Assembly (NCBI GenBank): GCA_949128115.1
Contig: OX421968.1
Location: forward strand, 25,900,377-25,964,376
From: Anaspis maculata
Lineage: Eukaryota > Arthropoda > Insecta > Coleoptera > Scraptiidae
Length of the DNA: 64,000 bases
Reading direction: 5' to 3'
In this document: in pieces, positions 44,991-56,394 of the stretch
Position numbering within the stretch: the first letter of the stretch is position 1
How the letters are laid out: every line of letters begins with the position of its first letter
The notes under the pieces: model-generated
Databases searched by the model: none
Told to the model about the DNA's origin: nothing
What the model saw: only the letters and a program-made list of their open reading frames with translations
Translations under genes and position numbers: made by a program

Positions 44991-47386
44991 CTGGAACAAA
45001 AACAAATATTTCACGTAGGTACGGAATTATGATGGTTTCAGTATCCTTACTATTGCAGACGTTTTCATAATTCAGATTGAAAGCAACCGTTTTGCTGTGC
45101 CCAGAATAAACCTTACGCCTGACCGGCTCACTCTGTGGACATCCAAAACTGAGACTCTCATGACCGGCGAATTTACGGTCTTCAGAATCAGAGCCGGAGC
45201 TGGAGTCTTGTAGTTTCGGTTTGTTCAACTTCTTCCGGTACTTGGGGCTGCGGCTGCGATTATTAAGTTGCGGGGATATGTTTTCGGCTTTAACTTTTTG
45301 TCTCACTGCTGCCAAAGGAGAAGTGGGCATCTCGACCTCCCCTCGTCTCAACATCACCGGCGAATTATTGATCATGAAATTAGTAATGTGGTTTCGCTTA
45401 GGACTAAATCGGGGACAGTTCAAGTTAATGGACGGCATTTTAGGAAATTGCGTGCCAGGCTGCTCCTGTTCATTCAACCTGTTCTTTAAGTAGGAGGACT
45501 CGGGTCTGGGACACTCAAGACTGCGTAGGATCTCGACCCGCTTGTTTGCCGGATTCGGAACTCGCCGCGGAGACAGTCCGTTGGTTTTCATGCTCCTCAA
45601 GATGTGCTCGGCTTCTACTATCAGTTCTTTATACATGCGATCCGCTTCTTTGTCCCGTCTGTCTATAGTGTTTATGGGATCTCGAGGGAAACTGATGGAA
45701 TTGGAGCGCTTTCTGAGGCAATCTTCCAACGCCAGCTTCGAGACTGGATGGTGTTTGGTGCGTCGGACGGATACGGGAGTGGCACCAGCGCTTTTGGAGC
45801 CGTTCATTTGAAGCTGACATAGTTGCTGTTGCTCCGGCTTGTGTTTTGCCTTCTTAGAATTGGACGATTTTCGCCGCTTTTCGCTATATTGCTTACTTCG
45901 TCTCGTAGTGCGTCTTCTGGAGACTCTCCTTTGCGCTTCAAAGTTATAGTATGTGCAATGTCCGGTGTTGCGTTCATCTTTTGGATCGAGTTCTAACAAC
46001 GAGCCATTGTCGATAAAGTCAAACTCGCCTTCTAATGGATCATCCTCATCACCGCCGTCCTGTCCAGTGTCAATATCTGTATCACAATCAGTTGGATCGC
46101 TGTCGCTTAAAATGTCTGTTTCTTTTTCATACACGTAACTTTCATCGTATTTTCCCATCATTTCATTGAGCGTGCAATCATCTTCGCTTGCCGATTTATT
46201 TCTGGAGTCCCAGTGAAGACCTGCGCCACTCAAAGACGAACAAGAAGAAGACGTTGGTGATCGTTCTGCTCGTGAATTCGTAAATCGTTTAGGTGTTCTA
46301 CTGCAAAAATGAATTATAAATTGAAATGAATACATATACATGGTGATAGTCATGACGTACGGGCTGTCGGGAATGGGGGATTGCATCCTAATTTTGGGTA
46401 TTTCTTGCCGTATCTGGATCGGGCTCAAGGTGCTAGTCGGCACCCAAGGATTTGTTCTAATGCGGTTCCTTTGCCTGGGAGACGTCAACACTGGACTAGC
46501 GATCACTTCTTTCAGGCGTGGGAGACCAACTGGAACTGGAGTTGCTCTTGGCGTCGGTATGCCCACTTCTTGTGTCTGCATCACTCGGGTCCAGTGAGAA
46601 TGTCATTCACATATCGAAATGCATGCAGACACTGATACAAGTTACTTTACTCGAGCAAAACCTACTTGAACCACAGCTATGGAATTGATCAATCATGATT
46701 ACCATGTTAGGTCTTCGAACGTTGGCCACTCTTGAGATGCACGGGGATGGGGTGGCCGGCTCCGGAAGCACTTCGCACTCGCTTGGATCATGGTGTCGTT
46801 CCACATTTGTTGCAAAGTATTTTACACCTGTGAAAACTCTATATATGAGCTCGAAGTTCTAACAATGAGATTTGTCTCGAAAGTTTTCATCAAACAGGTG
46901 CTTTCTACTCGACTACCTCGTATCTATACACTAGACACTAGAAACGAAAAATAAGCCTCCAACTACGAACACCGACCTGTTCTAATATTGGCATAGCAGT
47001 CTGGTGGCGCGCCTGGTGACGTTCCGTCTGTAGAGTACCCAGTTGAGTAAGCCGATTCAGGAGAAGATAAATTATTGGATGAATATCGAGAAGAAGTTGC
47101 TGGTGTTTGGTTTGTTTGGCTAGCATGGGCCAAAGCTTGACTGCTCGTAATTTTCTTGCCGGCGTTGCCGTTCCCGACCACCTTATCAATCAAATGAGTA
47201 CTTGAACCTTCCAAAGGAAATTCAAACTTACCGAATGATCATTTTGTGAAAACCCCATCGCGCTCTGCCAATTCGATACGGATGGAACGTTATTTACATT
47301 GGATTTGTTTTGTTTTTCCTTTCGATTTTGTTTCTTGCGTGGTCTTACCGCTTCCATCCATGATCGAAGCTTGCTGCCGAGCATGT
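44836..47386 (-). CDS. Unidentified insect protein, 3' exons, serine/arginine-rich and acidic
   Basis: Exons on the minus strand: 47386-47232 (or ending 47349), about 47181-46977, 46827-46703, 46575-46361, 46300-45051, 44990-44836; all phases agree. The first listed exon follows an acceptor, so the 5' end lies elsewhere. The protein looks largely unstructured: a Ser/Thr/Pro tract with PESAYSTGYSTDGTSPG, proline-rich segments (TPVPVGLPRLKEV, PRQRNRIRTNPW), an Asp/Glu run (DTGQDGGDEDDPLEGEFDF), basic RS-like stretches (RRVSRRRTTRRSKQYSEKRR), and a C-terminal helix (LLNTIANLKRSLEDQSASLK). I do not recognise a catalytic domain. A scaffold or cytoskeletal adaptor is possible but is a guess. Confidence 0.72.
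45051..46300 (-). CDS. Unidentified gene, main exon (about 416 codons)
   Basis: Acceptor TTCATTTTTGCAG, donor A/GTAAGG. It carries the acidic tract, the RS-like basic tract and many SP and TP sites. Confidence 0.72.
46361..46575 (-). CDS. Unidentified gene, proline-rich exon
   Basis: Starts after GATGCAG with TQEVGIPTPRATPVPVG and ends IPDSP at a GTACGT donor. Confidence 0.68.
46703..46827 (-). CDS. Unidentified gene, 125-nt exon
   Basis: Starts after TTTTCACAG and encodes VKYFATNVERHHDPSECEVL and onward to VANVRRPNM; donor G/GTAATC. The phase fits both neighbours. Confidence 0.65.
46977..47181 (-). CDS. Unidentified gene, Ser/Thr-rich exon
   Basis: Encodes VVGNGNAGKK through PESAYSTGYSTDGTSPG and CYANIRTG, donor ACAG/GTCGGT. 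The acceptor at 47182 is chosen because it is the one in phase with the exon upstream. Confidence 0.6.
47232..47386 (-). CDS. Unidentified gene, first visible exon
   Basis: Acceptor CTTCCGTTTTAG; encodes MLGSKLRSWMEAVRPRKKQN and onward. Two good donors, at 47348 (GTAAGA) and 47231 (GTAAGT), are in the same phase, so alternative splicing is possible. With the second donor the next intron would be only 50 nt. Confidence 0.5.
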
Positions 47387-48082
47387 CTAAAACGGAAGCA
47401 AATTTTGTGTAATACCTTATCGAAAAATTCTTTCAGAAATTAACGAAATCATTATTGAGACTGGTAGTGGACGTGGTACAACCTAGATAGGGAATATAAG
47501 TTGCAAATGATGATAAAGACAAACCGATTTGACCTGCAGTGCTTTTTTTTTCGTCCCTTAGGATTTGAATGGCGCCCTTTTTTTCAAAATGACGGATATT
47601 ATCTAGGGGCAGAAGGTATCAAATAGCCTGGTGATGTCCAGCTGAGTGAAAATAAATGGGGCCATATTTCAATGTCCAATGTCTCTGGGATATCAAAGAC
47701 CAAGAAAAAAAAAATGGTGGAACATTAGGTTTGTTTTGGCAGCGATACACAACCGTTTCCAACCGTTTGGATTCTGCGCGCTTCCGTTAAGGCGTTCGGG
47801 CAGTGTAAACTTCGAGTTGCCAACTGTTGGTAAGCTGTTTGGGCAGGTGCCTCCAACGGTTCGAAAACAGTTTGTGGACGGTCAGAGGAGTTTGAGAATT
47901 AAAAAGAAACTGGTGATCAGACGCATGCGTACGCCTTTCTTCGCAATCGGGCGATCTTTGATTGATGGCGTGGCGCGTAATGTGACAGTGCGACAGTAAA
48001 AAAGACGCATTTTCGAGGTTAATTTAAAATAGTTTTACCTGCTGAAAGTTACATATTTACATTAATTCGGTAAATTTATTAA

Positions 48083-49667
48083 GGGGTTTCTGATGCGACT
48101 AACAAAGTTGTTGACGGGAATCGGTTTTTTTTTTTTTTCAAGTAGAAACTCCTCCAAAAAGAAAATGTACGGATATTGCTATCAAAGGACCCCGCACGAT
48201 TCTTATGGAAAATGGCTCCCGGTTAAATTCTCTGAATTTTTGATATGTTGTAGCTCATGAGATACTAATCAAATACCGTGAACCCCAAACTCAAATAATG
48301 GACAGTTTTTTACCCACAGGGGGTTGAAGTTGGAGGTTTTGACGGCTTCAAAATGATATTATGACGTTAATAAGAGCTTTTTATTTGGTTTCTCTTCAAG
48401 TTGTGTTTCATGCTAAATGTACGTATTTATTTGACAGAAAAATATCAACCCCCTCCTCCACCCCCAACCCCTATCTACCATCATGAAATTCGAGATTACT
48501 TCCGAAAGCCATGCGGAAGGCTTCTGTGATTTAAATTATGAATTTTGACATGAAAATTATTTTCCACCCCTAATGTTGGGGTGCCGATTTTCCAATTTTC
48601 TTCGGTTAATTTGGCTGAATTTTTGGTATTGTGTACTTCTAATTCTGCTGAACAAAAAGTTCTCATACTAAAACTTATTCCTATGAGCAGTTTCTGTTCT
48701 GCAGGGGACTGAAGTTCAATATTTATGCCCTCAAATCTTCAACTTCAGTCCCCTGTAAAACAAAAACTGTCCATAGGAATAAGTTTTGGCAGAAAAACTT
48801 TTTGTTCAGCAGAATTAGAAGTACACAATACCAAAAATTTAGCCAAATTAACCGAAAAAAATTGGAAAATCGGCACCCCAACATTAGGGGTGGAAAATAA
48901 TTTATACGTCAAAACTCATAATTCAAAACACAGAAGCCATCTGCATGGCTTTTAAGAGTAGTCTCGAATTTTGTGGTGGTATATAGGGGATGGGGGTGGG
49001 GGAGGGGGTTGATATTTTTCTGTCAAATAAATACATTTAGCATGAAACACGACTTGAAGAGAAACCAAATAGAAAGCTTTTATTTAAATCAGAATATCAT
49101 TTTTAAGCCGTCAAAACCTCCAACTTCAACCCCCTGTGGGTAAAAAACTGTCCATTATTTGAGTTTGGGGTTCACGGTATTTGATTAGTATCTCATGAGC
49201 TACAACATATCGAAAATTCAGGGAATTTAACCGGGAGCCATTTTCCATGAGAATCGTGCGGGGTCCTTTTGAAAATTTTTGATTTTGATTTTTGAAAATT
49301 CAAAAACTAGATAGCATCGACAATGTGTCTTTCCTCAAGAAAGTCGCATGCCAAAAAAGGCACCAAAAATGATTTTCGTAGACATGAAAAAGTGAATTAG
49401 TAGAAGTCATTTTTGGTACCTTTTTTTTTGAAAATAGAAAGTTCAAATTGCATGCGACTTTCTTGAGGAAATATACATTGTCGATGCTATCTAGTTCTTG
49501 AATTTTCAAAAATCAAATTCAAATATTTTCAAAATATTTTGGAAATTTTCAAAATTTGATAGCAATGTCTGTACATTTTCTTTTTGGATGAGTTTGTACT
49601 TGATGAAAAAAATAAAATAAAACCGATTTCCGTCGACAACTTTTTTAGTCGCATCAGAAACCCCTTA
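48083..49667. repeat. 1.6-kb palindrome
   Basis: AGGGGTTTCTGATGCGACTA near 48082 pairs with TAGTCGCATCAGAAACCCCT near 49650. CCTCCAACTTCAACCCCCTG near 49118 pairs with its complement near 48320. The centre near 48725 is itself clean: CTTCAGTCCCCTG against CAGGGGACTGAAG. The arms are highly similar. Confidence 0.88.
49270..49530. repeat. Short palindrome inserted in the right arm
   Basis: CTAGATAGCATCGACAATGT near 49307 pairs with ACATTGTCGATGCTATCTAG near 49477, and CTCAAGAAAGTCGCATGC with GCATGCGACTTTCTTGAG. It is absent from the opposite arm, so it entered after the arms formed. Confidence 0.85.
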
Positions 49668-49854
49668 AATAAGACCTCGGCTTGGCGGGGAAAACTTTAC
49701 AAGTTGTTGTGTCCCTAGTTTCAACTGGAACCGCTCGCTACGCGTTCTTGCAGCAAAAACTTTCCAACCACTTGAAAACTGGTTGCAGTCGAGTATGCGC
49801 GCTGAATCACAGTTAGCAAACCGTCCGCAACTCGCTGCCAAAACAAACCTATTG

Positions 49855-50502
49855 ACATCTGCCGCAGGCAAATTTGGTGGAGGCGCCAAAATAAATTTAG
49901 TACGGTTATAAGAAAATTGCTGTAACATTCTTATTTTTCAACGGATTTTTAACACAAGACATCTCATTTTGTGAAAAAGTGAATTCTCCTTATTATCTTA
50001 TACCTTCCATGCTCTAGCTCAAGAACCCCGAGTCGCACAGAGATGGTTCAGGTGTCAAATTCTGGAGGATTGAATGTACTTTTATATGTGAAAAACATTT
50101 CAATCTCGCATGCACTAAAATTTAGATATTGTAAAAAACTTTTTTTCCGATGGGATTTTTTCAATATGGCGGCGCGCATTGTCAAGATATAAATCGGAAA
50201 AGTGTAAATTTAAGAAGGGCACATCAAAGTTCACAAACAATGCAATTTTCATAAGAATAAAAAATATTTTAAATCTTTTTTTTTCGAATCATTTTTGTAT
50301 TTTTTTTATTCAACAATCCTCAATGTATTTTTCCAATGAAAGGTAGGTATAAGTTCAACGGTATAAGGTAACAAGAAGAATTTACTCTCCACAAAATGAG
50401 ATGGGTTGTGTTAAAATCCGTCGAAAAATAAAAATGTTACGGCGATTTTCTTACGACCGCACTAAATTCATTTTGGCGCCTTCGTCAAATTTGCCTGCGT
50501 CA
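49855..50502. repeat. 650-bp palindrome
   Basis: ATCTCATTTTGTG near 49964 pairs with CACAAAATGAGAT near 50391. GGCGCCAAAATAAATTTAGT near 49881 pairs with a near complement near 50460. Its right end is the target of the hAT-like element. Confidence 0.82.
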
Positions 50503-50510
50503 GATGACAA

Positions 50511-51693
50511 CAGGGCCGGTCCGAAGGGGGGGTGTGGGGGGTGTAACACCCCCCCAGTCGCGAACATCCAGTCGGCAAAATCAAATTCAGTCGGCAAAAT
50601 CGAGATAAACTAAAATATTGTAAAAACGATATGAAAAAAAAAAAAATAGGCGCCCAACTATTACGCATTCGCGCATAATGCAACAGGAACTTTGTTGCTG
50701 ATACCTATAAGTTTGTGTGTATTGTATTATATTTACTCTCGAACACTGTCACCAAATTGTCATCAGTGTTGGTAGTTCGAAAGTTTTTTAAAGTTTTGCA
50801 TCAGCACCAAAAACTATATGTATAAGATAATATACAATTTGGACTATTCCAACAATTGCAGAACTTCTTTTCAGGATATATTCTAGTGATATATAGGTAC
50901 CTATTATCCATAGACGAAATTTTTGAAGAGCTGGCCAAGGCTCTAAGGCGGCTTGATTCCTCGATATTATAATTGTATGATACCTCTACTTGCTTCTTTA
51001 TAAAATTAATGTTCTGTTTTTGGAATGCTTCTACTCTTTTGAGTTTCAACTACACATTTCGTCCTTGCGCTATTGAGAATATCACCCTAGGGTTATGACC
51101 TACTTGTCCCATTTTCTTCTTGATGGAGCTATTTATAAAAAAAATAAAGGAAGAAAAACAAAATGAGGAGCTTGTGGTGTGGTGGTCAGCGCGTCCGAAT
51201 GTCATGTCAAGAGTCTGACGTTCGATTCCCACCGAGGGCGGTCGGATATTCGTCTCTAAAATAAGCTTCTTGATTTGTGTGTCGCATAGCACATAAAATG
51301 TGAACAATGGTGCCTATCCCATGCGATATTGATGGTCGCTAAAAATCGCTACACTGTGTTGGAACACACAAGGGTTTTGCAAAATACCCGGCGTCGATTT
51401 CAAGCTTCGTTGCAGAAAATGGCTAACGTTGAATTGATGAAGAAAAAACAACAAAATGGATTGACAAAATTCCCTTTTTTGCTTATTACTATCAGTATTA
51501 TTATTATTAAACCAGAAAATTTGCGCCTGCGGCGCTGTTTCTTCTTCAGGCTCCTTCAAATATGCACTAAAATTTCTCAATCCTCCCCTATTCATAAATC
51601 TAGGTACGCCACTGGTCACCACTTTAATAATAATAGTCGGCATTTTGAGATTTTTCACACCCCCCCATCCAAATCGGTTTCGGTCCGGCCCTG
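50511..51693. mobile_element. hAT-like non-autonomous element with 8-bp target duplication
   Basis: CAGGGCCGGTCCGAAG at 50511 and CTTCGGTCCGGCCCTG-type right end (TTTCGGTCCGGCCCTG, ending 51693) form a 16-bp inverted repeat with two mismatches. GATGACAA flanks both ends exactly (50503-50510 and 51694-51701). CAGGG termini and an 8-bp duplication are hAT characters. The 1183 bp contain no transposase, but a tRNA-like segment lies inside. Confidence 0.9.
51165..51243 (+). repeat. tRNA-derived SINE-like head
   Basis: TGGTGGTCAGCGC resembles a pol III box A and GTTCGATTCCC about 40 nt later is a box B. The segment reads like a tRNA without a good acceptor-stem partner, then continues into unrelated sequence (about 51244-51400). 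This is the layout of a SINE promoter, not of a working tRNA gene. Confidence 0.6.
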
Positions 51694-51986
51694 GATGACA
51701 ATGTTCCATCATTTTTCTTTTCATAGTCTTTAATATCCCGGAAACCGATTGAGACCTAGCCCCCACATATTTTCACGAGCCTGGACGTCACCAGACTATC
51801 TGATACTTTCTGCCCCTAGATAGGTAATATACGCCATTTTGAAAAAGGGGCGCCATTCAAATCCTAAGGCACGAAAAAAAAAAAGCACAGCGGGTCAAAT
51901 CGTTTATTGAGGTCTTAGTTGCGATCCTGCAAAGTGGTTTGCCTTTATCATCATTTGCAACTTGTTTTCTCCTACCACGTCCACTA

Positions 51987-53262
51987 TGGAAATGTTTCGG
52001 AAGAAAAAAAGAAAAACGTTATTTCAGGCAAGTCGCTTTATTAAATGATATTTTGATCGAAAATTGAATTTACATTACGCGGGGTTGTCTCTAAAAGCTT
52101 CGGTAATAAATTTCACCGCTGGCGCTAACCACCACGGAGTAGACGGCGCTTATTTCCCCTTCATTGTTACATCAATACATCACTCACGTTTGTGTTTGAG
52201 GATAGTAAAGTAAAAGGAACTAATATAAGATGAAGTTAAAGGAAGTGCATTAAACACATGGACATAAAGGAGATGTAGTTTCATTAGAAAGTATAGGTAG
52301 GCATCAGGTAGGTAGGTAGGTGTCGATGTTAAGGAAATATATTGTTTTGATGGATCACGTCGGTAGCTGCTACCAACCTAGGCTAGCATTATTATCAAAA
52401 CGATGATAAGTACGTACACAACCGGCAGGAACCAATCAAGGTCTGGCTCACTTCGTCGAAAAGGATGTAATTTGCCACGTAAACCACATCAATTCAATAA
52501 AGACATTGTACCCGTGCTCGTGCTCCGAAAAAGAGATGAAAAGAAACTGGGACAACCCCCTAACGCATAACAAACGGTAATTCGTATCGGTATGTATGAA
52601 AACGTGAGATTCAGAAAAGGGGTTTGTGAGCCCATTACGCGAGCCCAAAGTTTGCTGAAAGCTTAACTTTGGGTGAGCTTTTCAAGTGACTATTAAGGTA
52701 TGTATCCGCATATCGCAGCCGCTGTACACCATGTTCGCCAGTCTAAAATTATGAAATAAATTCAATGGGGGTATCATCGTATAATTCCAGGTTCCAGGGA
52801 ACAGAATGCAATGTTCAGATAATGCACGAACAGTTCGGTGAGGCCATTTCTGTGGTGGGGATCTCCATGGATACCAAGAGAGGATACAAAGAGTCGCTTT
52901 CCAGCCAAAATATAGGAAATTAAAACCTCGTGTAAACCGTTTAAGGTATGTCATTGATTAACAACCAATTTATGGGAGTCACTAATTGCTTTTTTTTTCT
53001 TGCAACCGAATACGTCGGCGATTGCTTGTGTTTTTAGAGCAGGTGTGTTTATTTACCAATTTTGTTTCTGGTGATCGAGTAATAAGACAAAGACCGGATT
53101 TTAGGCTGTTTAAAAGTGGAAAGTAGGACACATGGACAAATAAAAGCCCTATTTTAGGACGCTTCAGGCCGTAACGAGCTAAAATAGGCAAAATAGGCCA
53201 AAAACATTTTTCTTATATTTGAGGCAAATGATTTTTTTTCAGTATTTTGTCCCTGGGATACT
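51987..53262. other. Intergenic sequence, no gene recognised
   Basis: Contains a (GGTA)n run at about 52310-52322 and otherwise no inverted repeat, RNA gene or convincing open frame that I can see. Confidence 0.4.
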
Positions 53263-54832
53263 CATTTTTGAACTAAACTGCTCCACAATGGAGTTGTCGC
53301 CACCAAAAAAATGGCTTGACTTTGACGGCCAATAACTTTCGATCGCCGAAAGTGATTTCCATTCTGTTTGTTGCGTTTACTAGCCCAATCTATCCTCAAC
53401 AGATCCTGTGATTGTGAATATCAAGAAATTGCATGTAATATTTATACAGGGTGATATGTTAAAAGGTGAAAAATTGCGACAACTTCATCGAAACTTTTTT
53501 TCAAATTCCAACGTAAAAATCATGAAGTGTGATGCATTGTCTCAAAACGATTTTGGAATTACCGAGATTGGAGGTCTCACACAGAAGATATGAATTTTTA
53601 TATGGAATGTAACAGATTTGCCCTATTTTCTCGCAAGATTAAATCACTTCTAATGAATGGGTGGTTGACATTGAGCACGATTGTTCATACAACCGTTCCA
53701 GATAGCTTGAATTTAAAAACAACCCGAAAATTTGGTGTGGGGCCATGCAGGAGGCACATTTTGAAACGGTAGTCACTGTCTGTTTTTGGCACGTTGAATT
53801 TTACCAATATTTCAGATGTCGAACATGTTTTTTGCAAGTCTAATCCCCTGAATATGGTAGAACTTCATTTTCCGTGGAAGGGGGAGCCCCCTGGAAGTTT
53901 ACTTGTTGTGCTTGTGCTATGCCTGGGCTTTACCCCCGATTGCGTTTTTCTGTTGATACCATCCTACAAAGATGATCAAAAATGTCTGTTGCTGCAGTAA
54001 CGCTGAAAACCTATATTTTTGCCATTGTTCATGGTGACACGTCAAAACACTACAACAATGCCGAGACCTGTGTTTTCAGCGTTACTGTAGCAACACACAT
54101 TTTTGATCATCTTTGTAGCACGGTATCACCAGAAAAACGCAATCAAAGGTAAAGCTCAGGCATAGCACAAGCACAACAAATAAACTTCCAGGAGGCTCCC
54201 TCTTCAACGAAAAACGAAGTTTCACCAAATTCAGGGGTTTAGACTTGCAAAAAGCATGTTCCACGTCTAAAATATTGATGAAATTCAACGTGCCAAAAAC
54301 AGACAGTGACTAGCTTTCCAAAAAGTGCCCCCTGTCTGGACCCACACCAAATTTTCGGGTTGTTTTTAAATTTAAGTTATCTGGAACAGTTGTAGGAACA
54401 ATCGTGCTCAATGTCAACCACCCATTTATTGGAAGTGATTCAATCTTGCGAGAAAATAGGGAAAATCTGTTACATTCCTTATAAAAATTCATATCTTCTG
54501 TGCAAGACTCCAATCTCGGTAATTCCAAAACCGTTTCGAGACAAGGCATCACACTTCATGGTTTTCACTTTGGAATTTGAAGAATTTTTTTCTTTGCAAA
54601 TGGGGGTTCAATGAAGCTGTGGCAATTTTTCACCTTTTTACATATCACCCTGTATAAATGTTACATGCAGTTTCTTGATATTCACAATTACAGGATCTGT
54701 AAAGGATATATTGGGCTAGTAAACGCAACAAACAGATTGGAAATAACTTCCGGTAATCGAAAGTTATTGGCCGTCAAAGTCAAGCCATTTTTTTGGTGTC
54801 GACAACTTCATTGTGGAGCAGTTTATTTTGCG
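53263..54832. repeat. 1.57-kb palindrome, ACAGGGTG family
   Basis: CGTCAAAGTCAAGCCATTTT near 54772 pairs with its near complement near 53312. ATACAGGGTGATATG (53447) and CATATCACCCTGTAT (54640) are mirrored. The centre is near 54040: TGCAGTAACGCTGAAAAC is mirrored by GTTTTCAGCGTTACTG. It shares GAACTAAACTGC, GTTGTCGC and CAATAACTTT with the hairpin at 14466-15500. Confidence 0.9.
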
Positions 54833-55399
54833 AACTGTACCTGAAAAACGCTGTTAAGACGTTGCATTTTTTATTTCTCTTAGCAGTCTAGCTGTTGTAG
54901 TTACACTGTTACAGAATAGACATAGACAACGTCACTATGGCCAATACAGAGTACACAAGTTGGTATTTGGAAAGCTTGTACTGAAAAATGTTGTATGTAA
55001 AACGTACGCAAAATGTTTTAGCGTAGGTACTCATCCCCTCTTAAGGATAATCGGCTGCCGCTTCGTTCCTGAGCAAGCGGATTCATCCGCTAAAGATTTA
55101 GGTATTTTGGGTACTTTCTTGTTTAAAAAAAAATTAAAAAGACACTTTTAGAATATAAAATCCAAGTTTTGCTAATTTTAGGCAAATTAGACAAAAAGAA
55201 ATAAAGCTGTACAAAAAATCTGTCTCTCCACGTAAATTGTAATGTATACATATTTTGCGACGCGTTCAATTTAAAAGAATCCAATAAATCAATTTATTAC
55301 TTTGATTCGAAACAATAACTAAAACAATTCAGAAGTTATTAAACATTTCAATTATTCTTCATATTCATTGATGTTAACTAACCCTAGGAGTTCTTAATT
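54833..55399. other. Sequence upstream of the Penelope-like remnant
   Basis: A 63-codon open frame (54960-55151) has no recognised family. May include the 5' part of the Penelope-like element, too decayed to assign. Confidence 0.35.
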
Positions 55400-56300
55400 A
55401 TATGCCCTTCCAAAAATTCACAAACCTAATAATCCGATAAGACCCGTTGTTTCTTTCATAAATTTCTCTGCCTATAAATTATCAAAATTCCTTGGTAAAA
55501 TGTTACCAGATGTTTCCAACTCTAAACCAAAGTGTCAAAAACAAAACCGAGTCGATCAACAAAATTAAAAACATTGTTCCACCAACAAATTCATTTTTGA
55601 TTTCTTTTGATGACACAAATTTATCCCCATCCGTTCCAATTGCAGAACGTCTACTTTTGATAGAAAATATGCTATTCAATTCCTCTTTTTCAGACAGTTA
55701 TTCGAATAGCTTGTTTTCTCTTTTAGAAACTGCAGTTGAAACAGAATTTCTTCAATTTTAACAATAAAATTTAAAGATAAAAACTGGACTAGGTATCGGA
55801 TATGGGATCCCCATTTTCCCCATTTCCCCCATTTTTAGCTTAAGTTCTTCTAAATTCTCTCGACGAGGAAAATATCTCAACAAATATTTTATTTCCACAT
55901 CATCATAATACTCAACTGGTTTCGCTATGTTGATTGAAGACATCTAAGTTTTATTCAATGGAACTGAAGATGAAGTTAGAGTGTTCCTAGATTTCTTGAA
56001 TAATATGTTCATCCAAATTTTAAATTTACTGTTGAATTCAGCATAGACAATAAAATTTCTCATTTTGATTCATCTATTTCCATCATAAACAATAAAATTT
56101 TTTTCGACATTTATAAACCAACTTCTACAGATTCTATTATTCCATTTTCTTCATCTCATCCCATATAATATGTCCCACAAATTAGCATTTTTCCATTCAA
56201 GTTTTCATCGTTTATTTTCTATCCCAAAGGATGATATAAATTTCAATAAAGAATTTATCAGAAATAATACTTCACTAATTTTAAATTAATCAAGTCACTT
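55400..56300 (+). pseudogene. Penelope-like element reverse transcriptase remnant
   Basis: In shifting frames the sequence reads LPKIHKPNNPIRPVVSFIN (near 55410), then LISFDDTNLSPSVP (near 55600), then a RYVD box disrupted by a frame change and a stop near 55930, then FNGTEDE and HKLAFFHSSFHRLFSIP (near 56175). This order is that of Penelope-like RT, with the PKIHK signature. Multiple frameshifts and the broken YVDD make it inactive. Its C-terminal endonuclease lies far away at 63464-63686. Confidence 0.82.
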
Positions 56301-56394
56301 CATTGAATTCTTCTCAAGAAGATTCGACAATTACATACAGCGTCGCCCAACGAAAACAGAACAGAGAGGTTTTTGGGCATTTTACCTCATTTTT

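Larger units (their letters stand above)
47465..51986. repeat. Nest of inverted repeats spanning 4.5 kb
   Basis: The outer pair is TAGTGGACGTGGT (47465) with ACCACGTCCACTA (ending 51986). GGATTTGAATGGCGCCC near 47560 pairs with GGGCGCCATTCAAATCC near 51848. A second arm pair, AGGTTTGTTTTGGCAGCG (47726) with CGCTGCCAAAACAAACC, lies near 49833. Several self-contained palindromes and a hAT-like element sit inside and are listed separately. Confidence 0.75.

Noticed and set aside
51165..51243. A functional tRNA gene
   Set aside because: Box A and box B are present but the acceptor stem does not close and no clear anticodon arm can be drawn.
51314..51766. 150-codon minus-strand frame in the hAT-like element
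   Set aside because: It crosses the element's right end and its target duplication, so it is not a gene of either.
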